A stretch of DNA of 64,000 bases from positions 56,689,048 through 56,753,047 of the forward strand of contig CM055311.2 in NCBI GenBank assembly GCA_029255685.2, read 5' to 3'. This DNA comes from Silene conica (Eukaryota > Streptophyta > Magnoliopsida > Caryophyllales > Caryophyllaceae). Below, one piece after another: positions 1 through 10,864 of the stretch (positions are counted from its first letter, which is position 1; every line of letters starts with the position of its first letter). Under the pieces are notes generated by a model. The model did no database searches, was not told the DNA's origin, and was given only the letters and a program-made list of their open reading frames with translations. A program made the translations under genes and the position numbers.

Positions 1-1399
1 CCCGTGATATGTATTTGAGGTCCCCGGAGGATGGGCAACACTATATTAGGTTCGAGAATGGAGTGAGGATAGAGACCCCCCGGTCGGGTAACCGAAAGGG
101 AAACCGGCTCTCCCTCGTCTTAGTTCCCGGGATCAATTAAGTGTTGATTAGAAGTTTAAGAAGTTAGAACTATAAATTAGCTTCTATCTTTGGATGTTAG
201 TGGTTACATTGGTTGTCGCGTGGTGGGATATGTGTTAAGCTCACCTCTGGACCCACTACGTGTTTTATATGTCGCGTGACGGGATATGTGTTAAGCTCAC
301 CTCTGGACCCGTTACGTGTTTTGCTTGGGCGTGTCAGGATATGTGTTAAGTTCACCTCTGGACCTGACACGTGATCGGTTGTCGTACACGGGATATGTGT
401 TAAGCTCACCTCTGGACCCGTTGTGCGGTGACTGCGTATTGGGATATGTGTTAAGTTCACCTCTGGACCCAATACATGTTTGTAGCATTGGGATATGTGT
501 TAAGCTCACCTGATATGTGTTGAGTTCACCTCTGGACCCTTTTCATGATTGTAAGTTTAGGGATATGTTTTAAGTTCACCTATGGACCCTTTTCTTGAAT
601 TGTATGTTGGGATATGTGTTAAGTTCACCTCTGGACCCGACATAGTGTAGTAATGGGATATGTGTTAAGTTCACCTCTGGACCCGTTGCTAGTGTTATGG
701 ATATTTTAGCTGCTTGCCTTGATGATGGTACATTGTCAGATATGCATGATGAGTTATTGATGTTTATTTGATTTATGGTTAAATCATCCAAGGCATTGGA
801 TGACTCTTAGTTCGGTTTCATAAATAGTTGGATTGAAAGACCCCCCGACTGGGTAACCAGTAGGGAAACCGGCTCTCTTTCCTAACGGTTTATGAACTTG
901 GTTGAGAGCCGTGCATTGTAATCGCATGATAGTACGATATCAGTTGATGAGATGTGTATGCTTCACATGTTTATATATGTTGGAGTGTTTTGTATTGCCT
1001 TACCTGTTTCGTGTTGTCACAAAAGGTGGCTAGGAGAACTCTAGTCACTCCCCACTGATTGTGGCGTACATGTTTTCATGTATGTAGGTACATGCTGGTT
1101 AGAGCGGGGTTCACGAGAGCTAGCGAGTGATGATCCTTTCATCATGACTTACACTTATATCGTTTAGATGGACTCGTAGTTTGATACATTTGTTTTGGTG
1201 CCTGTAGGGATGTTCCATCCCAGGCTTTGTATTTATGTTTTGGTGCCTGTAGTGATGATCTATTGTTGTTTATATCAGTTCTGTTTCCAGTTTTCAGTTT
1301 AAGACTTCTCGCATGTTGTTTACTTTAAAAAGTTTTAATTCCGCTGCATTTTTGGTATTTTTATGTGTTTATATTTCCGCACTCGCGAGGGGTTTTACA
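1..1399 (+). mobile_element. Element A, 5' LTR (right part only)
   Basis: This is the last half of the 5' LTR of Ty3 element A; position 1 corresponds to 7452 in the 3' LTR, so the window edge cuts it. It ends GGGGTTTTACA at 1399, directly before a primer-binding site. It contains a hairpin array bracketed by two copies of a GACCCCCC...AAACCGGCTCTC motif (73-117 and 836-881), a conserved U5 block (1019-1098) and a stem-loop with GGGATG/CATCCC arms (1201-1231). Compared with the 3' LTR it has indels within the array and a short rearrangement near 1240, so the two LTRs have diverged noticeably. Confidence 0.93.
196..700 (+). repeat. Hairpin array with covarying arms, A 5' LTR
   Basis: About nine units of roughly 50 bp. 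Each has a constant core (ATATGTGTTAAGYTCACC then TCTGGA) and flanking arms that vary between units but pair within a unit: CGTGTCAGG with CCTGACACG, GTATTGGG with CCCAATAC, GTGACGGG with CCCGTTAC (one G-T pair). One unit near 500 is truncated compared with the 3' LTR, and an extra unit ends in CCCGACATAG. Confidence 0.9.
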
Positions 1400-1401
1400 G
1401 T

Positions 1402-1413
1402 TGGTATCAGAGC
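1402..1413 (+). other. Primer-binding site of element A
   Basis: TGGTATCAGAGC lies two bases after the LTR end. It is the usual plant site complementary to the 3' end of initiator tRNA-Met, used to prime minus-strand DNA synthesis. Confidence 0.95.
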
Positions 1414-1565
1414 ATTATTGCTCCCGACGAACTCATGTGACCCCCAACCTTAACTTGACCAAATAAACAAATAATGAATGAGAGATGGGTAGATCTAAGG
1501 ATTTATTTTGTAGTCTATTTGTGAATGCTAATTGTTAAGCTAATACTTGTTTTCTCTTTTGAAGG

Positions 1566-4500
1566 ATGGTGAGACCTAGGGCTGCTGATAACATTGTGCT
1601 GCAAGCGATTCAGCATTTGCTTGACACTCAGAGACAGCAAGCAGGGAATGTTCCACCTCCTCCACCGCCAGGCAACGAGGCTAATCGTCCTGGTAGTTTC
1701 TCATGGATAGTTCGCAGATGTCCCGTAGCCACGTGAAGACATATGGTGGCGAGGTTGATCCGGTAGCTCTTACCGAGTGGTTCAGAGAGATGGAAAAGAG
1801 CTTCACTATGTATTCGGTGGGTAGAGAGGATAGAGTGCGGCTAGCCACTCACTTTCTTACCCTTGAGGCCGATAGGTGGTGGGCGTTGACTGGACCTACC
1901 TTCACTCTTGATCCTTTGTTCGATTGGGAGGCTTTTAAGGATAAGCTCGAGACGAGGTTCTATCCTAAAGAGCTCAGATCACAGCGACTCAAGGAATTCA
2001 TGGATTTAAAGCAAGGCAAGATGTCAGTTCAGGAGTTCACAGACCGTTTCAATCAACTTGCTCACTTCGCATCGAGATTTGTCAGAGATGAGGCTGAGAG
2101 AGTCTACTTTTACCGTGGCAAGCTAGGACCACGCATCGAGAGCATGGTTCGTCGTGACTCGACTTATTTTGTGGAGGTATATGATGATGCCATTTGGGCC
2201 GAGAGTTCTATTCGTGCCATAGATGCTGAGACCCGAGCTGCTACTTCCAGTGTGACTCCTCACCAGAGATCAGTGTACCAGGGGAAGAGACCATTTGTTC
2301 CTTCTACTTCTTCGCCTTCTTCTCAGAAGAAGCGTTTTGAGAGGTTCTCTGCTACGGTTGCTAAGACCACATTTCACACCGACACATCTCCTAGTGTTTG
2401 CCCCCGTTGTGGTAAACCATCTCATCCGGGTTTTGACTGTTTCAAGAATGCCTACAAGTGCTTCACTTGTAATGGATATGGGCATCGATCGTATGAGTGT
2501 CCTGAGAGGAACACCGCACTTGGCAAGGCTGCCACTGCTGCTGCAGCGACCAAGGGAGGAAAGCCGAAAGGGAAGATCTTTGTGATGACTAGGGCTGAGG
2601 CTGAGGCTCATCCAGACATTGTTGCCGGTATCTTTTCTGTTCTTGGCGCTGAGTGCCTTATTTTGTTCGATACTGGAGCTTCTCTTTCTTTTATATCGAC
2701 ACAGTTCGCCGACCGTTTAGCCCTCGAGTCTTCATTGGTCGAGGAGACTTCTATTTCCTTACCTTCTGGAGACGTGTTTTCCTGCTCTTCGTCCCATAGG
2801 GATGTTCCTATTATTATTGGTCAAGCCACATTTCCAGCGGACTTACTGAGATTTCCTCTCGAGGAGTTTGACATTATCCTCGGTATGGATTGGTTATCGC
2901 GATACCATGCTCGCTTCGAGTGTCGCGACCAGAAAATCTGCTTGAGGAGTTCTTCAGGAGTTCGTGTTTCCTATAGGGGAACTCGCCCTCAAAGGGGTGT
3001 TCGTGTTATCTCTTCGATGAAAGCATCTCATCTTCTTAGGAAGGGTTGCCAAGCCTTCCTGTGTGTTGTTACAGCTGCAAAGCCATCGCTACCGAAGCTT
3101 GAGGATGTAGCCATTGTTCGTGAGTATCCAGATGTTTTCCCCGATGACTTGCCAGGGATACCGCCAGAGAGAGATGTGGAGTTCACCATAGAGCTTGTTC
3201 CAGGTACCGGACCGATTTCCAAAGCTCCTTACCGTATGGCTCCGCCAGAGTTGAAAGAATTGAAGCAACAATTGGAAGAGATGATCGAGAAAGGATTCAT
3301 TAGACCGAGTGCTTCTCCGTGGGGTGCTCCAGTTTTGTTCGTTAAGAAGAAAGATGGTTCCATGAGACTTTGCATTGACTATAGAGAGCTGAACCGAGTG
3401 ACAGTGAAGAACAAATATCCTTTGCCTAGGATAGATGACTTGTTTGATCAGTTGAGGGGTGCTTCGAGGTTTTCTAAGATTGATCTTCGATCGGGTTATC
3501 ATCAGATTCCAGTGAGAGAGGCTGATATTGCGAAGACTGCTTTTCGTACCAGATTTGGGCATTTCGAGTTCGTGGTTATGCCTTTTGGGTTGACTAATGC
3601 ACCTGCTATCTTCATGGACCAGATGAACCGTACCTTTAGTGAGTATCTTGACACTTGTGTTGTGGTGTTTATCGATGATATCCTCATTTACTCTAAGACC
3701 GATGAGGAGCATCTTAGATTGATTCTTGGGATTTTACGTCGACAGAAGTGGTTTGCGAAGTTCTCTAAGTGTGCGTTTTGGCTTTCTAAGGTTGCATTTC
3801 TTTGACATGTGATATCTAGTGAGGGAGTTATGGTTGATCCCACGAAGATTGAGGCCGTTGTTGATTGGGAGAGTCCCAGAGATGTTGGAGAGATCCGTAG
3901 TTTCCTTGGATTGGCTGGTTATTATCGTAGATTTGTTGAGGATTTCTCTAGATTAGCTCGCCCGATGACTCAGTTGCTGAAGAAGGAAGCTAAGTTTGTG
4001 TGGACCGACAAGTGCGAGAGTTCTTTCCAGGAGTTGAAGACCAGATTGACTTCCGCCCCCGTGTTAGCTTTGCCAGAGATTGGAGTTGACTTCGATGCGT
4101 ATTGTGATGCTTCGATGTTAGGGCTAGGATGTGTACTGATGCAAAGTGGTAAGGTGATAGCCTATTCATCTAGACAGTTGAGAGTTCATGAGGTGAACTA
4201 TCCGACACATGACCTGGAGTTGGCCGCAGTCGTTCATGCCTTGAAGATGTGGCATCATTACCTGATTGGATCCCATTGCCGTATTTTCACAGATCACAAG
4301 AGCCTTAAGTACATCTTTACCCAGAAAGACCTTAACATGAGACAGAGACGTTGGCTAGAGTTGGTGAAAGATTACGACCTTGAGTTGTTATATCACGAGG
4401 GAAAAGCCAATGTAGTGGTTGATGCGCTTAGCCGTAAGACTTCTCACTCGATGAGTGCCTTGAGAGTATTGCCCGATGAGTTGTGTTTTGAGTTCCGGAA

Positions 4501-5991
4501 GCTGAGGTTAGAGATGGTGGGTAGCGATTTCGATTGGTTAGCTGCTATGACTGCCGAGCCGTCTTTATATTGGGAGATTCGCCAGAATTTACCTTCAGAT
4601 GCCGATTTCAAGAAGTTCGAGGCTAAGATTTCGAGTGGTGTTGCACCTGACTTGGTGATTGATGCTGATGGTTTCCTTAGGTTTCGTGGTAGGATGTATG
4701 TCCCCGATGTGCCAGATTTAGGAAGAGGGTTCTTGATGAGGCTCAGTTGTCACCGTATTCCGTTCATCCGGGTAGAGAGAAGATGCACAAGGACTTAGGA
4801 CTTATATTTTGGTGGCCCGGGATGAAGAAAGACATTCTGGATTATGTTAGTAGGTGCTTGACTTGTCAACAAGTCAAGATAGAGCATAGAAGGCCTTGTG
4901 GTTTGCTACAGCCGCTTCCCGTTCCTCAGTGGAAGTGGGAGTGTATATCTATGGACTTCGTTACAGCATTGCCTAAGACAGTGGGAGGCAAGGATGCGAT
5001 TTGGGTTATTGTGGATAGGCTAACTAAGTGTGCCAGATTTGTGCATATCAGAGAGACATGGGATATGGACCGTTTAGCCAGGGCTTATGTTTCCGAGATA
5101 GTCCGTTATCATGGTGTCCCGAGGGAGATAGTTTCAGATCGAGATCCGAGATTTTGTTCCAGGTTCTGGAAGGCTTTACAGGAGGCTATGGGTAGCCGTT
5201 TGTTGATGAGCACCGCATTTCATGCCGCGACCGATGGTCAGTCCGAGAGGACTATTCAGACACTAGAGGATTTGCTCCACGCTTGTGCCCTTGATTTTCA
5301 GAGTTCTTGGGAGCAGTGTTTGCCGTTGGTAGAGTTTTCTTACAACAACAGTTACCATTCATCTATTGGTATGGCTCCGTACGAGGCTCTTTATGGTAGG
5401 AAGTGCCGTAGTCCGATTTGTTGGGACCAGGCTAGTGACGTTCGTGACCTAGGATCGGACCAGTTAGCTGTTACTATTGATCAGGTTCAGCTTATCAGAG
5501 GTAGGATGAAGGCCGCACAGGATCGGCAGAAATCCTATGCTGATGTTCGCCGTAGACCCTTAGAGTTTGAGGTGGGTGACAGAGTCTTCCTGAGAGTTTC
5601 TCCAATTAAGGGTGTTAAGAGGTTTGGAGTTAAGGGCAAGTTGAGTCCTAAGTATATTGGACCTTTTGAGATCGTGAAGAGGATTGGTGCTGCTGCTTAC
5701 CGTTTGGACTTGCCTCCTAGTTTGGGCAAGGTTCATAGTGTCTTTCATGTTTCTCAGCTCCGTAAGTACGTTAGTGACCCGAGTCATGTTCTGCCTAGAG
5801 AGATCGAGAACTTGGAGCCGAGTCTTGTTTTCGAGGAGCGCCCTGTGAAGATCCTAGACCGTCAGGATAGGAAGCTTAGGAGCAAGGTAGTGCCGCTAGT
5901 GAAGATCCTTTGGTGTTGCGGTGATGTTGAGGAGCAGACATGGGAGACTGAGGCATCGATGCGTATCGCGCACCCTTCCCTTTTCGATTGA
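1566..5991 (+). pseudogene. Element A gag-pol, Ty3 chromovirus (Tekay/Del-like), broken
   Basis: One Gag-Pol polyprotein reading frame, now broken. It starts at ATG 1566 (MVRPRAADN). In order it shows a Gag domain, two CX2CX4HX4C zinc knuckles (about 2399-2495), an aspartic protease with DTGA (about 2669), reverse transcriptase with FIDD (about 3670-3680), RNase H (CDAS near 4105), an integrase zinc domain with CLTCQ (about 4857), an integrase DDE core (SMDF, SDRDPRF, SERTI) and a chromodomain-like C terminus (VEEQTWE). That domain order and tail fit the Tekay/Del chromovirus clade, whose chromodomain is thought to guide insertion to heterochromatin. Breaks: one-base deletion near 1706, stop TGA 3803-3805 (a Gly codon in relatives), one-base deletion near 4720. 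No env-like frame follows. It cannot make a complete polyprotein as it stands. Confidence 0.93.
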
Positions 5992-6044
5992 GGTATAGTT
6001 AGTTAGAAGTTATCTTCGTTCGGGTTTCGAGGACGAAACGTTTT

Positions 6045-6058
6045 GAAGTTGGGGTGAT
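6045..6058 (+). other. Polypurine tract of element A
   Basis: GAAGTTGGGGTGAT directly precedes the 3' LTR start. The same tract precedes the 3' LTRs of B and D. It primes plus-strand DNA synthesis. Confidence 0.85.
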
Positions 6059-6426
6059 TGTAACAGCCCGTATCTTCGTAAAATCTAATTTAAGCGTTTT
6101 AAATTATTTTACGTAATAAAATAATATTTTAATAATTTATTTCGAAAGATTTTAATTTAATAAGTAAGATCCGTCTTAAGAACACTAAGTCCTTAAGACG
6201 AATACAAACTTGGCAAGGTTAAGTTCCCGACTTAAATATCCGTTCTAATATCCTAACCCGTTTCTTTTAATACGGAAAGGATGACCCACTTGTACCCTTC
6301 TTAAATCAAATGTCGACATATCTTCTTCCTCAAGAACTCATTTTACAGTAAACACAACTCTCTCAAACCTCCATTTCATTTCTCCTTCTTTTGATCTTTT
6401 CTTCATCATCCGTTCTCCGATTGAAG

Positions 6427-6566
6427 GTAAAAATATCATTTTCGGAATCCTTGTTCGATTTCCAAGCCATCTATCACTTTAGATTTTCATTTCCTTCACT
6501 CCGAAAAATATGTCCGTTTTGTAGAAATCGGTTTTCTATCCTAAAATTCGGTCTCTTTGTTTGTAG
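6427..6566 (+). other. Predicted intron in A 3' LTR
   Basis: Begins AAG|GTAAAAAT and ends TTTGTAG. The equivalent sites are conserved in B (19235-19374), D (52067-52207) and, shorter, X (10551-10640), although the sequence around them has diverged. Splicing itself is inferred. Confidence 0.5.
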
Positions 6567-6622
6567 GAGTGGGTTTAGACGATCCAGAGGTCGATAGCTA
6601 CTTGGTTGAGGAGGATCTTTAG
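6566..6622 (+). other. Short conserved LTR reading frame, A
   Basis: Reads GVGLDDPEVDSYLVEEDL then stop. It follows the predicted acceptor at once; the first codon would be completed by the last G of the upstream exon. Related peptides sit at the same place in the LTRs of B, D and X. I see no in-frame ATG upstream, so translation is unproven. It resembles no family I can name. Confidence 0.5.
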
Positions 6623-6994
6623 CCGGAATCGCTTGAAAGGTGACAATAATGAGATAACTCGGCCTTTATGTGTATATTAGCACTTTTGTTGTGATTCTTA
6701 TGTTAGTTTCTGATTTGTTAATGTTTATTGCTCAAAGGACTTAGTGACATGTTCAGGATGGTATTTATGTGATGAATTCATGCTTTAAGATGTTGCTAAA
6801 TGCTCTTAAGTTCATTTTTAGTTTTTCACAAGTTAAGACGGATACTTGTTAAATTCGTTTGAGGATTGTTATGGGACTTGTTTGCTGCTAGATAAGTTGT
6901 ATTTGATGATTAGTAATGTTGGGTAAACATCATGTGTAGCAATTTTGAAGTTTGTATGTCGATTTATGAAGTTTTCAAACAAATTGTGATTTGC

Positions 6995-7375
6995 GGATTT
7001 CGCGACAGGCTCTCTGAGCCGGTCGACCGACCGGCTGCCGGTCGACCGGCTGGGAGTGCGTATTGTGTGTTTTTCGTATTTTTGAAGAACTTGACCTTGG
7101 ACTGCCAGCCGGCCGACCGGCTGGTAGTCATTTTGTGTTGTGTATGTTTTTCGAGAACATAAGTAGGATGGGAGCCCAGCCGGCAGACCGGCCGCCTGCC
7201 AGCCGGCTGGGAGTGCTTTGGGAATGGGGTTTGCGTGTTTTTGGAAGTTAGGAAAGTGGATCCCAGCCGGCCGACCGGCTGCCTGCCGACCGGCTGGGAG
7301 TCCCTTTGCTTCGTTGTGTTTTTGAAAGGAATAAGCTGAGAAAGGATCACCAGCCGGCCGACCGGCTGGGGATCC
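6995..7375 (+). repeat. GC-rich palindrome array, A 3' LTR
   Basis: Five blocks about 80-90 bp apart built from AGCCGG...CCGGCT and GTCGACCG units, for example CCCAGCCGGC pairing with GCCGGCTGGG around 7178-7211. They stand out against the AT-rich LTR. They would fold into strong stem-loops and are rich in CpG. Confidence 0.88.
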
Positions 7376-7664
7376 CTGAAGGCTGTTTTATTGTTTTTCG
7401 ATCATAACTTTTAAACGGTTGTTCGGTTTTGATTGAAACTCATTTTGTATACCCGTGATATGTATTTGAGGTCCCCGGAGGATGGGCAACACTATATTAG
7501 GTTCGAGAATGGAGTGAGGATAGAGACCCCCCGGTCGGGTAACCGAAAGGGAAACCGACTCTCCCTCGTCTTAGTTCCCGGGATCAATTAAGTGTTGATT
7601 AGAAGTTTAAGAAGTTAGAACTATAAATTAGCTTCTATCTTTGGATGTTAGTGGTTACATTGGT

Positions 7665-8125
7665 TGTCGCATGGTGGGATATGTGTTAAGCTCACCTCTG
7701 GACCCACTACGTGTTTTATATGTCGCGTGACGGGATATGTGTTAAGCTCACCTCTGGACCCGTTACGTGTTTTGCTTGGGCGTGTCAGGATATGTGTTAA
7801 GTTCACCTCTGGACCTGACACGTGATCGGTTGTCGTACACGGGATATGTGTTAAGCTCACCTCTGGACCCGTTGTGCGGTGACTGCGTATTGGGATATGT
7901 GTTAAGTTCACCTCTGGACCCAATACATGTTTGTAGCATTGGGATATGTGTTAAGCTCACATCTGGACCCTTTGCTTTTGGATGATTAGGGATATGTGTT
8001 GAGTTCACCTCTGGACCCTTTTCATGATTGTAAGTTTAGGGATATGTGTTAAGTTCACCTCTGGACCCTTTTCTTGAATTGTATGTTGGGATATGTGCTA
8101 AGTTCACCTCTGGACCCGTTGCTAG
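7665..8125 (+). repeat. Hairpin array with covarying arms, A 3' LTR
   Basis: About nine units matching those at 196-700. It is bracketed by GACCCCCC...CGGCTCTC motifs near 7525-7565 and 8272-8315. It lacks the CCCGACATAG unit of the 5' LTR and keeps one unit complete that is truncated there. Confidence 0.9.
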
Positions 8126-8841
8126 TTTTATGGATGTTTTATCTGCTTGCCTTGATGATGGTACAGTGTCAGATATGCATGATGAGTTATTGATGTTTAT
8201 TTGATTTATGGTTAAATCATCCAAGGCATTGGATGACTCTTAGTTCGGTTTCATAAATAGTTGGATTGAAAGACCCCCCGACTGGGTAACCAGTAGGGAA
8301 ACCGGCTCTCCTTCCTAACGGTTTATGAAGTTGGTTGAGAGCCGTGCATTGTAATCGCATGATAGTACGATATCAGTTGATGAGATGCGTATGCTTCACA
8401 TGTTTATATATGTTGGAGTGTTTTGTATTGCCTTACCTGTTTCGTGTTGTCACAAAAGGTGGCTAGGAGAACTCTAGTCACTCCCCACTGATTGTGGCGT
8501 ACATGTTTTCATGTATGTAGGTACATGTTGGTTGGAGCGGGGTTCACGAGAGCTAGCGAGCGATGATCCTTTCATCATGACTTACCCTTATATCGTTTAG
8601 CTGGACTCGTAGTTTGATACATTTGTTTTGGTGCCTGTAGGGATGTTCCATCCCAGGCTTTGTATTTATGTTTTGGTTTGATACTTAGAACTGCTACTTA
8701 TCTATTGTTGTTTATATCAGTTCTGTTTCCAGTTTTCAGTTTAAGACTTCTCGCATGTTGTTTACTTTAAAAAGTTTTAATTCCGCTGCATTTTTGGTAT
8801 TTTTATGTGTTTATATTTCCGCACTTGCGAGGGGTTTTACA

Positions 8842-9975
8842 TCACGTACATATCGTTGGTTCCGCATGAGTATATCGGATCCTGTTTGGGTTGTCTGAAT
8901 GACTTGAGGTTTAATGGTTTCTAGACTAAGGTCCTTGTCTGGTATTATGCCTTACTTAGAGACTTATAGCTTACGTCAGTTGGATTTGAGTGTGACCTTG
9001 TCAGAAGTTTTGGACCTAACCTTTTGGAGGTTGTTGATTGTTGGGTAAGGATCACGAGTGGTGAAATCCTTTGGTAATGGGATACCTTGTATCGTGGTTA
9101 ACCTAGAAGTGAGTGACCCAAGTGAGTTGAGGAAGCCTTGAGAGTTTTGCAGTTGAAAGAGCTGCATTTTGAGGTGTGTAAGGCACTGCTATGGTGATGT
9201 TTCATTTATGAATCGAGTGGTTATTTAGTGTCTCCGCATCCTGGGAGAGTTATCTTTCCTCCCTTAGCCTTAAGCCCTTATGTTCATGCTTCCGTTCCTT
9301 GTTGTTTTCCTTCTTTCCTCTCTTGTTGGGTACCGTCTTTAACCTTGAAGATGGTAGTTTCGATGTCTGGTCTTAGTTAGTTCCTTGTTGACTTTGTTGT
9401 GCCTTGAGTTCTTTGACGGTCCAACCCGACTCACTTTGGTTGTTTATGTGTAGCTTCCATGCTTGTGTTTTTTTTGAGCAATGTTCAAATTGTTTTCCAT
9501 TTATGCACTTTAGAACCGATTTGAGTAACCTTACTTTTGTTATTGAAAACCTTAATTTTTTTACTACCTTACTTATCTCAAGGACTCAAAAAAATGGAAA
9601 TTTACTTTCGAAATGACATGTTTTGAAAAGCTTAGATTGGTTTATAAATTTTGGTTGATTTTAGCGTTTGATTTTATGTAAGGCTTGTTACTGGACACGT
9701 CTAATAACTCGTATTACGCTTGTCAGCGCATGATTTGATTTGGCTTTTGGACTTGTCCTTGTTTTGGGATGGCGGGCTCTCGAATACGTAACGAGAACCC
9801 TAACACTCCATTGACGAGGACTTGTGCCTGAGAAATGGCCTTGAAATCTTTGAAAGAAATCTAAGTTTGAAATATCGAATTTTCGGCAAACGTTTTGTTG
9901 TTAACCTTGTTCTTGTAATTTACTGTTTTCTGTTTTCAAGTTTCGAGGACGAAACTTTTTGAATGAAGGGGTGAT
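8842..9975 (+). mobile_element. Element X, degenerate 3' internal region
   Basis: Element A has inserted into this older element. No long reading frame survives. It ends with TTTCGAGGACGAAAC and a polypurine tract (AATGAAGGGGTGAT, 9962-9975), the hallmark end of a Ty3 internal region. A stretch near 9135-9180 (ALRVLQLKELHFE) weakly resembles the RNase H-integrase linker of elements A and B, suggesting decayed pol. Confidence 0.7.
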
Positions 9976-10370
9976 TGTAACACCCCGTTATTTCCGACTT
10001 TAATATTTAAAGATTGTAATTGTAATTTTGAAATAATTTATATTTAATAAAACTTCATAATTTATTTAATTGATTTGAATATTTCATTTTTAAAGCATTT
10101 TAGTTTTAAATGAGATTTCATGTAATTTCATAAATTGTATTGTTACGATTTCACTATCTCGTTCGGAAAATTTAAATGTATTCCGTAATTTTCATAAAAT
10201 GCGACTTAAGTGTACAATTGTCTTTTAGGTGTTTTAATTATGAAATTGGTAGAGTAGCTTTACTTAGCTTATTTCCGACTCAAAGTGATAAATTTGACTC
10301 ATTTCCGTTTCACAAACAAATCCGACTCAAACCCGATGAGCCACTTAAATCCCGACTCCTCCCTTGCTCA

Positions 10371-10378
10371 TATAAAAA
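10371..10378 (+). promoter_or_regulatory. TATA box in element X LTR
   Basis: TATAAAAA in a GC-poor U3, about 20-30 bp before an A/C-rich stretch typical of a plant transcription start and leader. Confidence 0.6.
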
Positions 10379-10639
10379 GAGAAAATGTGAGACTCAACTC
10401 AACATCTTCATCCTCACAAAACCCTAGATCTCATTTCTTCATTGTTAAATTTTCCCTCTTCACTAAAACCTTCACAAAACACCCATTTCCCAACGGAATG
10501 AGTTGATTTTCGCGGCTACGGATTCCTCTCCTCGCGCCCATCATTTTTTGGTGAGAAATTCCTGACTTAGTTGATGGGCGAAATTCTATCTTTTCCCTCC
10601 TCTTAATTTGGTTTTGTAAATTGTGTTTTTATGGTTGTA

Positions 10640-10705
10640 GGAAGAAGTATTGAGGATCCCGGCATCGAAACCTTTGTTGTTGATGAGTTTAAGCAAGGAA
10701 AATAG
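10640..10705 (+). other. Short conserved LTR reading frame, X
   Basis: Follows a predicted intron (GTGAGA at 10551, GTAG at 10637-10640). It contains EDPGIETFVVDEF and a stop at 10703-10705, matching DDPEVDSYLVEEDL of element A in position and pattern. As in the others, a GGTAAC donor-like site follows the stop. Confidence 0.45.
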
Positions 10706-10864
10706 GTAACTTTAAGAGGTTACTCGACTTTAAGTCAAAATTTGCTTTGAATGTGATGTTTATGTTGTTGTATTAGTTTGATTGTTGATTTTCCGAAGTA
10801 TTAAGTAATTTGTTTGTTTACTCATGTTTGAGGATGAATTTCAGTTTTGATGTTGTGTCGTTAT

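Larger units (their letters stand above)
6059..8841 (+). mobile_element. Element A, complete 3' LTR (2783 bp)
   Basis: Starts TGTAACAGCCCG after the polypurine tract and ends GGGGTTTTACA. Order of parts: AT-rich U3, predicted 140-nt intron (6427-6566), short conserved reading frame (6566-6622), second candidate donor (6640), GC-rich palindromes (6995-7375), hairpin array (7665-8125), a conserved U5 block GGTGGCTAGGAGAACTC..., and a U5 stem-loop. No clear TATA box was seen. The 3' flank begins TCACG; the matching 5' duplication lies outside the window. Confidence 0.95.
9976..10864 (+). mobile_element. Element X, partial LTR
   Basis: Starts TGTAACACCCCG after the polypurine tract and runs until copia-type element G begins at 10865. 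It has a TATA box (10371-10378), a predicted 90-nt intron (10551-10640) and the short conserved reading frame. The rest of the LTR is not visible; G or a later deletion removed it. The LTR body differs from A, B and D, so this is a more distant Ty3 family. Confidence 0.82.

Noticed and set aside
197..509. Minus-strand frames with a repeated GSRGELNTYP or GPEVNLTHIP peptide
   Set aside because: They come from translating the hairpin array; repeat lengths shift the frame, and covarying arms explain the sequence better than a protein.
196..700. CRISPR-like look: constant repeats with variable spacers
   Set aside because: The variable parts are complementary arms of hairpins, the locus is a plant LTR, and there are no cas genes.
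5992..6058. env-like gene after pol in A, B or D
   Set aside because: Less than 100 bp separates the pol stop and the LTR in each element.
8976..9616. Short frames in the element X remnant
   Set aside because: Small, overlapping and without domains; the region is decayed Ty3 internal sequence.
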